A DNA stretch of 64,000 bases from Xanthoparmelia taractica (GCA_033085395.1 MU853188.1:62001-126000); one strand, 5' to 3'. Positions 24,290-35,355 are shown, counted from the stretch's first letter. A program made the numbers and translations. Notes: generated from the letters alone by a model not told the origin.

Positions 24290-26100
24290 AAAGCAACATA
24301 GCCCAAAAAGTCTGTATCCATTCCCAGTCTCCTTATTCTCTTTTACTTCAATAGATTATAAATTAAGACCCAAGCATTATAGTCATTTGACAATATTAGC
24401 TCCTATATGTGTCGGCGTCTAATCTCAATATTTTCTTTATTAAAAATAGATAATATTATAACTGTATTTAATAGATTCGCGAACGGCTAGTTAACATTAT
24501 ATATCGTTCTATAGCATTATGTTAATTAATATCAGAAGAGCATAAAGAGCAAATTATATTATATATTTCGATCACATTAATAGCGTTCGTAATAGCTTTC
24601 GTGCACGTATTCGAGTAATAAATCTTCGTCGTTAGCGTTAACTCGCGCCTAATATTATAATCATTAGATTTATATTTAAAGTAATTCGCTATCTTTTAGA
24701 TTAGAGCTCTACGCGCCTCGATCTGCAACTTAATATCGCTTAATGTTAGGCTGTACGAAGCCATATGGGTACCTAGCTAGGGGTGCGCCATGTGGGCTTC
24801 ATATGGGCAAATAGGGTGCGCCTTCTATGAAGCGCGGCACCCGAACCCATGAGTCATATTTTTGGCCCTATGGTACAATTGGAAAGCGCCCTCACAATTA
24901 ACAAGTTCGCTATCGTCTATCTCGTTAGTAAATCGACGACTTCTCTGCGATTATTATCTTTAACGAACGCCAGCGCGATATCGAAGATAGCTCGCATAAT
25001 ATTAACGCTTATCGCGTTAATTAGAACGATAATATAGTTAAAAGCACTCAGAACGATAGGCGCGCCGATATCGGGTAAATATAGAATATTCTTAACGAGT
25101 ACTCGAAGGTTTATGTATTTGATATAAGAATCTAAGTAGGCGATATAATTAGCGGTAAATACGTAACGAAGAACTTTAGATACATTAGTAGCGTTGCGCT
25201 TAATATTAGCGATAGTTATAAGAAGAATTATAATAGTATTAGCGGACTCGTTAGAGCGAGAGATTATAATTCGATAGACGACGTATTGAAGATCTGCGCT
25301 CTTAAAATCTTAATTAGCACTATTAGTTGCTTAGATCTATACGTTAAATTAATCGTAAATAAGAGGAAAATAAGAGATATATTCTCACCTTCTCCCCGTT
25401 AAGCACTTACTTATCTTCTTTAAGCGTCGTAATCGTATTAAGACTTTAGTTACTCTTCTTCAATTAATTTATAACTTTCTCTAACTTCGAGAATATTATA
25501 TTAATTAACGACTCCCCCTTTTCGCTTAGAAATAACTCTAAAAATTTCTAATATTTAGATTTTCCTATAAGAATTAAAGATATTAGTCTTAGATTCGTCG
25601 AGAAAATTATTAACGCTACGACTAGCTTAATTCGATACATTTTCTCTATTAGAAGAGTTATTTCAATTAAGCTATCTTCTACTTCGCCCAGATAAGAGAG
25701 AATTTAACTCTTAATTAATTCTTTAACGATTACTTAATAATAGATAAATCTTATAAATTAAAATCTCTCGTGATAATATTAATATTTTATATAGATCTTT
25801 TTGATATCTTAAAGAGAGTCGGCTGCGAAGTTAATAGTCGCTTTACGAATATCTTCTTTGAGTTGAGAGAGACGAAAATCTATAGGCATATTGATTATGA
25901 ATGAATAGTCGTTATCAAATTTGCCGGTTACTTGTTTACAATGCGTTGCGGGAGACGTGCTTATAAGCAGTAGAAGATTTTATCGGAGTCTTTACTTTCA
26001 GCCTTTTCTCGACAGAGCCAGAAAAAGCAATTCTTTGTAGCGCACGGGAGGCTTGTTTTAAGAACACTATGCAAGATATGGGTACAGCATAGGAGAATGA
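24290..26100. repeat. AT-rich island with RIP signature
   Basis: The DNA becomes very AT-rich. TpA and CpG steps are frequent (strings such as TTAGCGATAGTTATAAG) while CpA and TpG are scarce. That is the footprint of RIP acting on a repeated sequence. No reading frame survives. A short GC-richer, partly self-complementary insert at about 24750-24890 (GGTGCGCC...GGCACCC) appears not to have been mutated and may be a later insertion. The original element cannot be identified. Confidence 0.75.
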
Positions 26101-26366
26101 TCTAGAATATTGGTGGCCAGGGAGCAGATGTCTGATGGAATTGAAAACGTCGGAGCATGAATCGCATGAGTATTTCCTGGGGCTTTTGGGACTTGCTCAA
26201 GCTTATATAACCAACTAGTGAGACAGGGGATATGTCAGCGCTATGCAGCATGACTACCAAATGTACTAACATCATAGCTTCCACTAAGATCACAGCTCTG
26301 ATAGCAACTGCCAAATCAAGCGTAGTGTCCTGCAATCGCAACAACGCTCATTACTCCTGAAGATTA

Positions 26367-26435
26367 CGGAGGTTTGGCGTCGTAAGTCCTGCACAACGTA
26401 GTACCAGCCCTAGCCCTACTTTCGGAAGATACCCC
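26367..26435. mobile_element. Degenerate end of MITE family B
   Basis: About 70 bp aligns with the reverse complement of the right end of the element at 45067-45337. It starts after a TA with CGGAGG, then TAAGTCCTG, CAGCCCTA and CTTTCGGAAGATA in the same order and spacing. The copy stops where the 813-bp element begins and looks truncated, or split, by that insertion. Confidence 0.6.
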
Positions 26436-26437
26436 TA

Positions 26438-27250
26438 CCTTACGGGCGTGCCCTAGAATGCGCACACCGTGTCAGACTGGTATTAGTACCGTACGTCAAT
26501 AATAGCCGTAGCAGAACGGAAATCCTATTAGCTAACGGTACTATTACGAATATATCGAGCGTACTAATATTTTTTAGTGTACGATAAGAAGTTAGTCTAG
26601 TTTTAATTCTTAACACCGTAATCTAACTCTTAACACCGTGTAGTTACTATTATCGTTACGAAATAATAAACGAAGTCCCGACCTTAGCATACAAGTCTAA
26701 ATTATAATAATGTCAATACTTAAGGAATTGTAGCAATCTTATATTTCTATTATAGCTGTGATAGAGTGATAGAATCGTAGCATTGTAATTAATATTTTGA
26801 ATTATGATTATTTTTAAAATATAGGGATTTTTTTCTGTATATATCGTACGTACGGCTAGCTAGGCTAGCTAGAGTATCTACGTAGTGTCGAAGATTTTAT
26901 TTTATTTTATTTTACACTACGTGTTGATATGGTGTCAGCACGGTGTCAGCACGGTGTTAGCACGATATCAAAAAATCTAACACCGTAATAGATTTTTTTA
27001 CGATATATTATCGAAGTACTCGTATTATAATATCATCGTGGGGGTTTCGCCTTTGTATATAACGGTGTTAAAATATTATAATCGTACCCACGTCCTCGTA
27101 TCCCATGGGCTGGCGCCTATGGTGTACGTTTGCTTGGCATCCCCCACCAAAATTAGGGCTGAGCCCCTGAAACGTACATCCTGCCAGCCCATGGGATAGT
27201 ACTGGTACTATTCTAACACGGTGTGCGCATTCTAGGGCTCGCCCGTAAGG
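26438..27250. mobile_element. 813-bp TA-flanked inverted-repeat element, RIP-degraded
   Basis: The ends are imperfect inverted repeats of about 40-50 bp starting CCTTACGGGCG and containing CCCTAGAATGCGCACACCG, flanked by TA at 26436-26437 and 27251-27252. The interior is AT-rich and holds many copies of AACACCGT / ACGGTGTT and GGTGTCAGCAC, resembling subterminal repeats of DNA transposons. A (TTTTA)n tract and an ACGTAGTGT inverted repeat lie near 26877-26927. No transposase frame is visible. A separate MITE (27101-27196) is nested near its right end. Confidence 0.7.
27101..27196. mobile_element. MITE family A-like, short member (96 bp), nested
   Basis: Perfect 14-bp inverted termini TCCCATGGGCTGGC, differing at one base from those of the 273-bp copies, and flanked by TA on both sides. 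The interior shares only a short GGGCTGAG motif with the longer copies. It lies inside the 813-bp element and shows little RIP bias, so it probably arrived later. Confidence 0.8.
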
Positions 27251-27462
27251 TAGATTAGGGGCGTTGCGGACCCCAATATGGGTTAGGTCTTGGGCGGGTT
27301 GCCCGGTGGCCTTGATGCCTTCCATCCCCGTTTTAGGAGCATTCCAAAGGGGCCCCAACCCGACGCCGAGGTGAGACTTCGAGATCCAAACTCCAACCCA
27401 CACCGCAACCTCTTAAGTGTCCACCCAGTCCAATCACGTTCTACCTTCCCACCGGAACTGGG

Positions 27463-28437
27463 ATGGCTTTATGCAAAGGCATTCCCACAAATTTCTTTAG
27501 CCCCTTACCCCCTAACTTCTTCAGTCCCAGTGATCGATTGTTTCACTATCGTTATCACACACCGTCAGCTCTTCGTCAGTCAGCTGCCAAAGGCTGTCCA
27601 ATGTGCAAGTTTGTGGCATGTCAAATGAACGACCATTGGCTCTCTCAGGAGATGAAAGATAAAGAACGGCTCGCGATGAAGCGAGGAATCATTGATTCCG
27701 AACAATCATTTAGCCTCTGGATGGAACTCGACGATATCTCTCATGACTGCTTTTTCTTGTGCCACCCAAGTATCGTAAGCTCAGCAACTGCCATGTGGAT
27801 GAGCTGAGCGTCGCTTGCTAAAATGAATAGAGCAAGCACTTCCAAAGGCCCGCATACACGAGAATGATAATGAGGACCTCCTCATGAGACATTGGATCAA
27901 TGACTGTGTTTAAAACCACGGACCCTGTCGTGAAGGTTACCCCGCTCCTTGCCCCGCACGCTTTTGGACCTCGTCCGATTTTGGAGCTCGGGGGAAATCG
28001 TCCTTGTGGAATTAGAGGAGGATTCTAATGAACATGTTCTTTATATAGCATCGAGGTATTGCTGGGGAGACTTTACGCGCGGACTATTGACTACGACTCT
28101 AACCAATTTTGCAAGCCGGAAGGAGCGCATACGATTTGATGAGCTTCCATTGACCTTTCGAGATGCTGTCACGAGCACTCGGAAGCTCAAAATTCCCTAT
28201 CTCTGGATCGACTCCCTATGTATCATACAAGACTCACGACGCGATTGGGAAAAGGAAGCCGCGAGGATGGCCATAGTCTTCGCCGGATCTGTCTGCACTC
28301 TCTCGGCATTGGGCTTGGAAGATAGCAATGGAGGCTTCTTTCGAGTCGCAGAGAAGAAAACGGACTTTGTGTTTCGGTACGACCTCAGTCTAGGATCTCA
28401 ACAACTAGAAAAGCTACTCGACTTACTAATCTACTAA
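27463..28437 (+). pseudogene. HET-domain (heterokaryon incompatibility) gene remnant
   Basis: The 5' part encodes AAKGCPMCKFVACQMNDHW, the cysteine motif usual before HET domains. It is followed, across stops and a frame change, by LLMRHWINDCV, stop, NHGPC. The long frame at 27949-28437 carries the HET core: YIASRYCWGDFTRGLLTTTL, then LPLTFRDAVTSTRKLKIPYL, WIDSLCIIQDSRRDWEKEAA and CTLSALGLEDSNGGF. The stop in DCV(Q)NHGPC is CAA to TAA, a RIP-type change. After GGF the family normally continues for several hundred residues, but here the frame ends within about 35 codons and AT-rich DNA begins, so the 3' part is lost. Intact HET proteins trigger cell death on fusion of unlike hyphae. Confidence 0.75.
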
Positions 28438-29190
28438 TCTAATAACGCCTATAAGAGGCACACCCTATTAACTCACATATTGCGAACTAGAATAAACTGA
28501 TTATATGTTATGGAATATTCGATCATATGGACGTAGGGCTGGTCATGACTAGCGTTGGCACTAGCTTCTCCGTACTTAGATGGCTTCCACACACTTAGCT
28601 AGATCAACAATTCATCCACCACACTCATTATTGATTACATTAGTAGTTGATCCTTAACATTATAAGTGTATTGAATATAATAAGAATAATAATTCGAAGC
28701 ACTTAGCCCTAGCTATAGCTGGTTGTGGAGATCTAACAATCCTAATACTATAGATATTATAGAGTAATAAACTCTTTTTATAAATAAAATAAATCTTTAA
28801 AATAAATATACATATAGATATATATTAAATTAGAGAAGAAACTTTAATAGTAAATATATCGAGAAGTATAATTCTAAGTATCTAGATAGTAAGAAAATTA
28901 CTAAACGAGATATATATAAGCTTTAAGGGCTATAAGGGGATAGTGTGTTAAGTAAGAAGAACAACTATCTAATTGTACGTATACTACTAATTAGATAGCG
29001 CGTAGATTTTTCTCTGCCAAGAATCGCACGCTTTCTGCACTTTCTGCACACGCTAATAACCCAAGGCGTTTTCTCCTTTCAAGATTCCAATGGAATCTGA
29101 TATAGGGTGCTTCCCAATTTCAGGGGAACTTGACTGGCTCGAAACAAGGCTTTCCATACTCCTCCACTCATCCTTCTTCTTCTAACTCAC
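28438..29190. repeat. AT-rich RIP-like DNA, no gene
   Basis: This 3' neighbour of the HET remnant is AT-rich with high TpA from about 28650 to 28980, like the island at 24.3-26.1 kb. It probably is the remains of an element that truncated the HET gene. No structure is recognisable. About 200 bp of ordinary composition follow before the monooxygenase stop codon. Confidence 0.5.
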
Positions 29191-30420
29191 CTAGCCGACC
29201 ACAGTATTTAACTCTTCAAAGGGCCGCATCCCGAACAATAGTTTCCCACCCCAAATGCTTCGCTTGATAGCCTGTCCGGCAAATTCCCTCATCATAGTCT
29301 CGTAGTCCCTAATGCCGTCCACGCTTATACCTTCATTTTTTACCATCTGCACCACGTTTGCAGCGTCACGGAAGGCCGAAACTGTACCAGCGCCTGCGGT
29401 CGGTGACATGAGATGAGCGGCGTCACCAATGAGTGTCACCCGCTTAGTGGGGTTCCAAACCGGAATTTCGGGTCTCACGGTGTCGGCTCGTATGAGGTAT
29501 GCTTGTGACACGTCTTGGAGATCGAATAAGGCGTGGAAAGAGTGATGCCATTCTTGTGTTATCTTTCTAGCCAGTGCTGCCGACTCTTCTGCCGTCAGAT
29601 TAAGCGTCGTGCTATCTTTTATGTGGGGGTTATCTTTTCGTACACACAGCGCCCAGTACACGTAGTCCTTGGGTAGCTGGCTCCTGAATTCGTTGTCCTT
29701 GAAGCGCACAGGCTCGAGCAGAACACCTGTCGGTGATTCTTGCGTGCGGTCCTGTATCAGGGTTGCGCCGGTCAATGCATTCTTGGAAAAGTTCTCTTCA
29801 AGCTCGGCAGTCAAGAGTGTCTTGCCATATATCAAGCGACCCTCAGTATCCACAACGTCAAGCTGGGGGGCTAGTTGTTTTCGAAGACGCGATCTCGAAC
29901 CATCAGCGCCCACAAGTAAGGAGCCCACTGCCTCACCACCGTCCGCGAACCGGACAATTACCCCGCTCGGTGTGACTTCGTATGATGAACACTCCCGTCC
30001 ATACTCAACATACGGCTCCACGTCTCTCATCAGCTGTGCCCTCAGCACAGTCCTGTCCAGAATGAGCTGCTCGGCGTCGCCAGCCCCCGGAGGACCTTGA
30101 GCAGGGCCACTAGGACCGACCGCAATAATAGCCTCTCCACTCAAAGCATCGAGGTGAGCACTTGCCCATGTCTTTTCAGGGAATTTCCCGCTGGTGGCTA
30201 CGACTCGTGCGAACAATTCGGGTGATAGAAGTTGTTTTAGAGCATTGATGCCGGCCTCAGCCAGTCGGAAACGATAGCCTTGGGTGCGAATGTTGAACGA
30301 ATGGTCTCGTTCGAAGACGCGAAAGGGGATCTTGGCTTTGAGGAGGCCTTGGGCGAGGGCGAGGCCGCCGATTCCGGCCCCACTGATGAGAATTGGGTGA
30401 GCAAGAGTCATCGTCGGCAT
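29191..30420 (-). CDS. FAD-dependent aromatic-ring-type monooxygenase
   Basis: Intronless, 409 aa from the ATG at 30420; upstream the frame is open but has only a TTG. The FAD ADP-binding motif GAGIGG is at about residues 14-19 after a beta strand (HPILIS). The second flavin motif GADGSRSRLR is at about 171-180 and the GD motif (LIGDAAHLMSPTAGAG) at about 331-346. This order is that of the PF01494 class A flavoprotein monooxygenases, which hydroxylate or epoxidise small, often aromatic, substrates with NAD(P)H and O2; the length is typical. It lies 5 kb from the PKS with a cyclin and other genes between, so cluster membership is doubtful. It diverges from the cyclin gene. Confidence 0.88.
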   Translation of the reverse strand: MPTMTLAHPILISGAGIGGLALAQGLLKAKIPFRVFERDHSFNIRTQGYRFRLAEAGINALKQLLSPELFARVVATSGKFPEKTWASAHLDALSGEAIIAVGPSGPAQGPPGAGDAEQLILDRTVLRAQLMRDVEPYVEYGRECSSYEVTPSGVIVRFADGGEAVGSLLVGADGSRSRLRKQLAPQLDVVDTEGRLIYGKTLLTAELEENFSKNALTGATLIQDRTQESPTGVLLEPVRFKDNEFRSQLPKDYVYWALCVRKDNPHIKDSTTLNLTAEESAALARKITQEWHHSFHALFDLQDVSQAYLIRADTVRPEIPVWNPTKRVTLIGDAAHLMSPTAGAGTVSAFRDAANVVQMVKNEGISVDGIRDYETMMREFAGQAIKRSIWGGKLLFGMRPFEELNTVVG

Positions 30421-30876
30421 AGGATTCCAGGCTTTGGGTTTGCAAACTATCGGTGCCTTTGATTTCAAGAGCCAGATCAGGAAGCACGAATGACCAGGCC
30501 TCAGTGACAATGGACCGGTCTCGACAAAAAGCAGAAGTATTTAGTCAAATCTGGAGTGACAGTCCCCTACCTTTTCTTCCAGGCTGGCATTTCTGAAATA
30601 CTCGGTCTCCGAAGTTGTTCGGACTCCGGCATGACTGCATTAGAGGCTGGACACCTTGCATCAAGTACTCGTGTATCATAGCATAAGAATAGAAATTAGA
30701 TAGTAGCCTATTTATTACTATAGGGGCGTAGTCCCCTAGGATTACTTAGGTAGGATCATCCAGGCTCGCGCGACTGTTACCCGCGTCGCGTGTCAATAAA
30801 GCGGCGCTCACCCTCGGCCCGGGGGGGGATGAGGCCGGGGGCAGATTTCTGTCTTCTTGGCATTTCTTTACACACC

Positions 30877-31857
30877 ATGGCACCAGAACCTGAACAGCTC
30901 TCGTCCCTATCAAATCCTTTGGCCACAATCGATCAGCTCTCCACCTCCAGCTCCCAACTCGATGGCGTACCCGCAGACCTCGAGAGCTCTCTTCGCTTCG
31001 CCGGCGCCCGGCTCACGCAAGCTGCAGGTATTCTGCTCCGGCTGCCGCAGGACATTATCGCGCAGGCCATTGTCATCTTCTACAGGTTCTACATTGGGTC
31101 CGAGGGTGGAAGTTTCAGGCTTAATGCAGTAAAGGTGCGACATCAAACATAAAAGTTTGGTTTCCGGTGACCGAGGCGTGTGCTGATGGACAAATAGGAT
31201 GTCTCTGCAGCATCAGTATACATGACCGCCAAGATTTCATTCCTGCCTCAGTCGACTCGCTCCGTGTTGAACGTCTACGCCTATCTACTTTCCCCTACGT
31301 CTCCTCTGCGGCAGCCCTCAGAGGGTACTACAGGCAAAAAAGAGGAGCCTGATGCCAAATCCTACTACCTCTCCGAAGGGTCCTACCAATCCACCAAGGC
31401 CACCCTCCTTCAAACAGAATCCATCATCTTAAGGTCAATCTCTTTTGTCACGCACGTCACATTACCGCACCACATCGCCCTCACTTATCTCCAAACCCTC
31501 GGCGTGCTTCCCATTAGCCCCACCGCCCAGTCGACTGCCCTCGCCACCCGCACTCTCGGGCACCTCAATACGGCCTTGTTTTCGCCGCAGCTCTTATATC
31601 TGACGCATCAACCACCCGCTCTGGCGGTGGCGGCAGTATACCTTGCGGCGAGGGAGGTTGGGGTTAAGCTACCGAGTGTGGAGTGGTGGGAGGTCTTCGA
31701 TGTTGATAGGGAGACATTGGGTTTTCTGGTCGTGGGATTGGGGAGCTGCGAGGGGTGGATCCAGAGCGAGAAGGAAAAGTGGACTGGCGTAGGCTGTCCA
31801 TTAACTCTGGAAGACTTGGAACTGGAAATCAAGAGAAGAGAAGTAGAAAACGGATAA
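30877..31857 (+). CDS. Cyclin-box protein (cyclin L / C-type, transcription-associated)
   Basis: Exons 30877-31134 and 31198-31857 (63-bp intron) give 305 aa. The start MAPEPEQLSSLSNPLATIDQ leads into the cyclin box: LRFAGARLTQAAGILLRLPQ, then AIVIFYRFYIGSEGGSF and, across the intron, DVSAASVYMTAKISFLPQS. A second fold follows with ALTYLQTLGVLPISP and PPALAVAAVYLAAREVGVKL. The layout matches L/K/C-type cyclins that pair with kinases acting on RNA polymerase II or splicing. The A/S-x-x-Y-x-x-K signature (SVYMTAK) confirms the family. It looks like a housekeeping gene and marks ordinary chromosome between the decayed region and the PKS locus. Confidence 0.85.
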
Positions 31858-32518
31858 AGACAACCGAGAGTTTGTCAAATACCCACCCTAATGGAGCGCA
31901 TGAGATAATCCAGGGCTAAATACCAAGCTGCATATAAATAATTCTAGGGAGGAGGGTAGGAGGAGCTGGGAGCTCAAGACGGTCTTGGCGGCTCAACATT
32001 TGGACTTTGTGTCAACAGAAGCGTGGAACCCAACGGGAAACTAGAGGTTGGAAAGCTCATTCCAATGAAAAGACACGAATTCAGCTGAATCAAAGGTACG
32101 GTTAATGATGGGCGCGAACATGACACTAGGCTTCCGTGCCGGAAAGAGATAGCAGCAGATCCTTTCAAGTTGCGTAGATGGAAGCTTCGAGGTCTTTGAA
32201 AACGATGACGCGACGTTTTCAGCATTTTAGCAGCGACTCATAAAATATAATCTTGATATACGTCGAGGCGAGAGTAACACTGTAACTGGGAGGAAATTGG
32301 TAGGAGAAGATGAGACTCCGCTCGAATAAGCAGGGACATGGACGAGGAGAGGATGTGGAGTTCATGGGCCCGTCAACAGGGTCGGTTTTTCAGGAGCAAC
32401 ATTGAAGTCAAAGGCACTCTCGGGTTCTGATTAGTAGTCGAAGATTGTGGATCAGAAGATGAGATAAAAGGATCGAACTGCTTCACCAATAATAACCTCC
32501 CAGTCACCCTGATCCTCC
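31858..32518. other. Intergenic, no gene recognised
   Basis: This lies between the convergent ends of the cyclin and secreted-protein genes. One 83-codon minus-strand frame at 31974-32225 has no recognisable feature. It probably holds 3' untranslated sequence. Confidence 0.5.
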
Positions 32519-33016
32519 CTATGAAATAGTATCGCTACCACCGACCCAGGTCCCCAAAACGACACTCAACCACCAATCACGCCCCGGCCCTACCCTCGTC
32601 TTCGCTATAAGATTGCTCTCATCTACAGCCCCCACGAAGCACTTGTTCAGCGCAGCAATCGCCGGGCCCAGCAAGCTCTCCACCGTAAAGACATCCCTCT
32701 GACGCCCACCGTCAACTTTAATATAACAACCCCCGAAACTGCTCTCGGGACCCCACTGCCAGACGTCGCCAGGGTCCCAGATTGTCACCGTGTGGACGAG
32801 AGGAGTGGCGTAGAGGCGGAAGAGGGCGGGGATGCAGGTTGTAGAGTCGCTCAGAGGTTGTAAGCCGTGTGGGCGCACGCAGGTGATTCGGTTGATGGTT
32901 GCTGTGAGGTTGTTGTCGCTTGGTGTGTTGATTGATGGTGGAAGGGCAAGGGTGGAGAGTGAGGAGACGTTGGTCAGTCGAATGAGGAGTATGATGGTGA
33001 GATGGCCTCTTATCAT
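32519..33016 (-). CDS. Small secreted protein, 165 aa
   Basis: The start was taken at the ATG at 33016, where a signal peptide follows (MIRGHLTIILLIRLTNVSSL); the frame is open further upstream without a signal. The mature protein has four cysteines (ITCVRPHGL, STTCIPALF, GGCYIKVDGG, LNKCFVG) and a closing GPGRDWWLSVVLGTW. The arrangement, two early Cys, a WG-x-n-C-x-I strand, a late Cys and a GG/VG-type end, recalls a widespread family of fungal secreted hypothetical proteins about 150 aa long. Function is unknown; an effector-like or cell-wall role is possible. Confidence 0.6.
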   Translation of the reverse strand: MIRGHLTIILLIRLTNVSSLSTLALPPSINTPSDNNLTATINRITCVRPHGLQPLSDSTTCIPALFRLYATPLVHTVTIWDPGDVWQWGPESSFGGCYIKVDGGRQRDVFTVESLLGPAIAALNKCFVGAVDESNLIAKTRVGPGRDWWLSVVLGTWVGGSDTIS

Positions 33017-34251
33017 TTTTGCTGGTTTTGTCGCTACTCTAGATGTACCCGGGATGTTGCTAATCTGCGTGCAAATATGCGCGGAAAACTTCGATGATGG
33101 CGCTGGCCGGTCTGTTAAGCGCTTCACTTGTATGCAAGCGTCTCTGGAGACACGGTTCGAGTTCTGGCTTGCAAGCGCCAATACGCTTCTTGACAAATGC
33201 AGTAGTCGAAGTGACGTATATCCTACCGGTAGCTGTCTGCAGTAATGGGCCGACTATACAATAATCTTTGCTAAAAGAAAGCTGTCAATGGAGTTACAGG
33301 CTACCACGCAAGAGTCGAGGAGCACGTCTGTCGGGTCCACCAATTCATAGATATGTTATAAAGCCATCAGTAATACCCGCTACAATCTCTGCCTTTCTCG
33401 CAGCAATGGCTGAGGCTCGAGGACGTAGCAGCAGCCCGAATACAGCTACATTACCTTTGTGATACTGAAAGCGATGCTCGTTGAAGATTGCATCTTCCCA
33501 GTCATCATGATGTATGTCAAAGAATCGTTTTTGGGTGGCCGCCGAGCTTCAGTCATGCCTTTTCCAAGCTCTTAAGGGATAGTAGTAGGTTGTATGCTAT
33601 TCTCATTGTCTTTATCTTTTTCAGCAACCATTAGAGAGCAATCACGCAGAACTCGCAGCAGTATGCTGTCCGAAGTTTTAATTAGAGCGACCGCCTCAGA
33701 CGAAAAGCTCTGAGTCTATCAAGGCAGTGATCAGTGTTTTCACATGGTCTCTAGCTGCGTATTGATTGGTGGGTAGAACAGTCGATGTGCGGTGCGTTGA
33801 TAAGGTCACAGCCAAGTCGAATGCTCGGATGAATTGGGTTTGAGTAGCAGTGGCGTCGCCATTTAACAAGACCGTGCTCAGTTATTATGTCTTGAATATA
33901 TAATGGTGGTTGGTCTCGAGGTATTGTCTGGCTGAATCTGTGTATCAATTCTTGCAGACATTTGGCCTCGTACTTCGGCTGTATAATGATGTACTCTACT
34001 ACTCAACGTCACTCTAGGCCTTGCAGCATGTCTTTTTGCTCGAGACTTGAAGTTCTCAACGCCGATGGAGTATCGTGTACGCCGCGTTTGACAAAGATAC
34101 TATTCTAGTAGCAATAACTTTGACACATACGAACGTTACACAAATCTTCCCTAGAGGTTTAATACAATTCTCACTTTAGTTAGTGCTAAGTGCAACCTCA
34201 CGCTATCCAGAGCAACACTTCCAAATTCAGCCACACGCAACACCACACCGT
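33017..34251. other. Intergenic, no gene recognised
   Basis: This includes the promoter of the secreted-protein gene and 3' sequence of the GFA gene. Only short shadow frames were seen. Confidence 0.5.
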
Positions 34252-34947
34252 TTACGACTCCTCCGCACCCGCAACTTTCGGCACCCAGCCAACTCTCTGC
34301 GCCGTATAAAACTCCACCGTCGGCTCCGCCCCCGACATCTCCTCCATAACACCCTCCTATCAAACAAATTAGCACTTCTACCCCAACTCCCCTTCCGCAC
34401 CATCCTTCCTACACCCTCACTCACTTTAACAATCTTGACATCCTATCCGAAGAATTAACTCAGTCAGTCAGTAATAATACACCCAACACCTCAGCCAGCA
34501 GCACATAACCCCGTAGAAAAACACCAAAAAAACAAACAAACAAACCGGATACCCGCTCGACTGCCGCCACAGCGTCACGCCGCAGTCGCCGCAGAAATAA
34601 GACGTGATGCTGTTGCCCGCATCGGTGCGCTTGCTGTATTGCTTGGGAGTGCCGGAGACGAGTTGAAGGGCGGAGGTCGGGACGAAGAGGTTGGTGCTGT
34701 AGGTGCTGCCGCTGATTTTGCGGCAGTCTTGGCAGTGGCAGAGCGCCTGTGTGTGTGTGGAACGAACGCAGATATGTCAGGTATACTGTCGAGTTATTTG
34801 TGGTTTTTGCTTCTTCACACCTTGAAGTTTGTCTCGCCGTTGTGGGTGACTGTGCATTTTCCGCATACTGTTCGTTTGGGCTCGTTGTTAGTGCTGGCAT
34901 GTTTGGGGTTGGTCCGACGTGAACTCACGGCAGCCTCCGCCAAGCAT
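34252..34947 (-). CDS. GFA / CENP-V-type zinc protein (glutathione-dependent formaldehyde-activating family)
   Basis: Five small exons: 34947-34929, 34867-34821, 34746-34546, 34442-34425, 34356-34252, giving 129 aa in consistent phase. The product starts MLGGGCLCGKC and continues ALCHCQDCRKISGSTYSTNL, FVPTSALQLVSG, SYFCGDCG and a typical tail PTVEFYTAQRVGWVPKVAG. The C-x-C-x2-C, C-x-C-x2-C and C-x2-C groups are the two zinc sites of the GFA fold. The family was named for a bacterial enzyme that may speed formation of S-hydroxymethylglutathione; fungal members are numerous and mostly uncharacterised. One exon is just 18 nt (DVKIVK), yet fits the family consensus, supporting the model. Confidence 0.82.
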
Positions 34948-35355
34948 GATGGTTTGGATGGACTTGTACCGGACTGGAGTTTATAGTTCGATGTAGGATT
35001 AGGAAAGACCTGGTTTGTGTCTATTTGGAACTTTGCGAAAGGGGCCCTTGTCGTGATAGCGAGTGAATTTATGTAATAACTGTGTCACTTGGGGAGTGAA
35101 TTATTACAAAACGCTCATTTACGTCAGTGGCTGTCGTACCTTGAAGCAATTAGAGCGCTTGGTTACGTCGAAACTGCGGGGGTGTCCTGAATTGACTGGA
35201 TGGTAATCCTGCAACTGAACGTGGGGGACGTCTTGAGTTCACAGGACGATTCATGTCCATTGCTTACGATACGATCTACAACTGATGTATATCAAAATCA
35301 ATCATCAAGCCCAACCAAATTCATCTCCAGGACGAGCCAAAGCCCATGAATGGTG
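34948..35355. other. Intergenic spacer between GFA and PKS
   Basis: No open frame or repeat was seen. It contains the GFA promoter and the PKS 3' end. Confidence 0.5.

Noticed and set aside
24720..24890. Self-complementary GC-richer patch considered as a tRNA or small RNA
   Set aside because: No cloverleaf with T-loop GGTTCGAATCC-type bases can be formed; it is more likely a small insertion in the RIP island.
29191..30420. FAD monooxygenase as a member of the PKS cluster
   Set aside because: A cyclin, a secreted protein and a GFA gene, at least one of them housekeeping, lie between it and the PKS, so membership is not supported by position.
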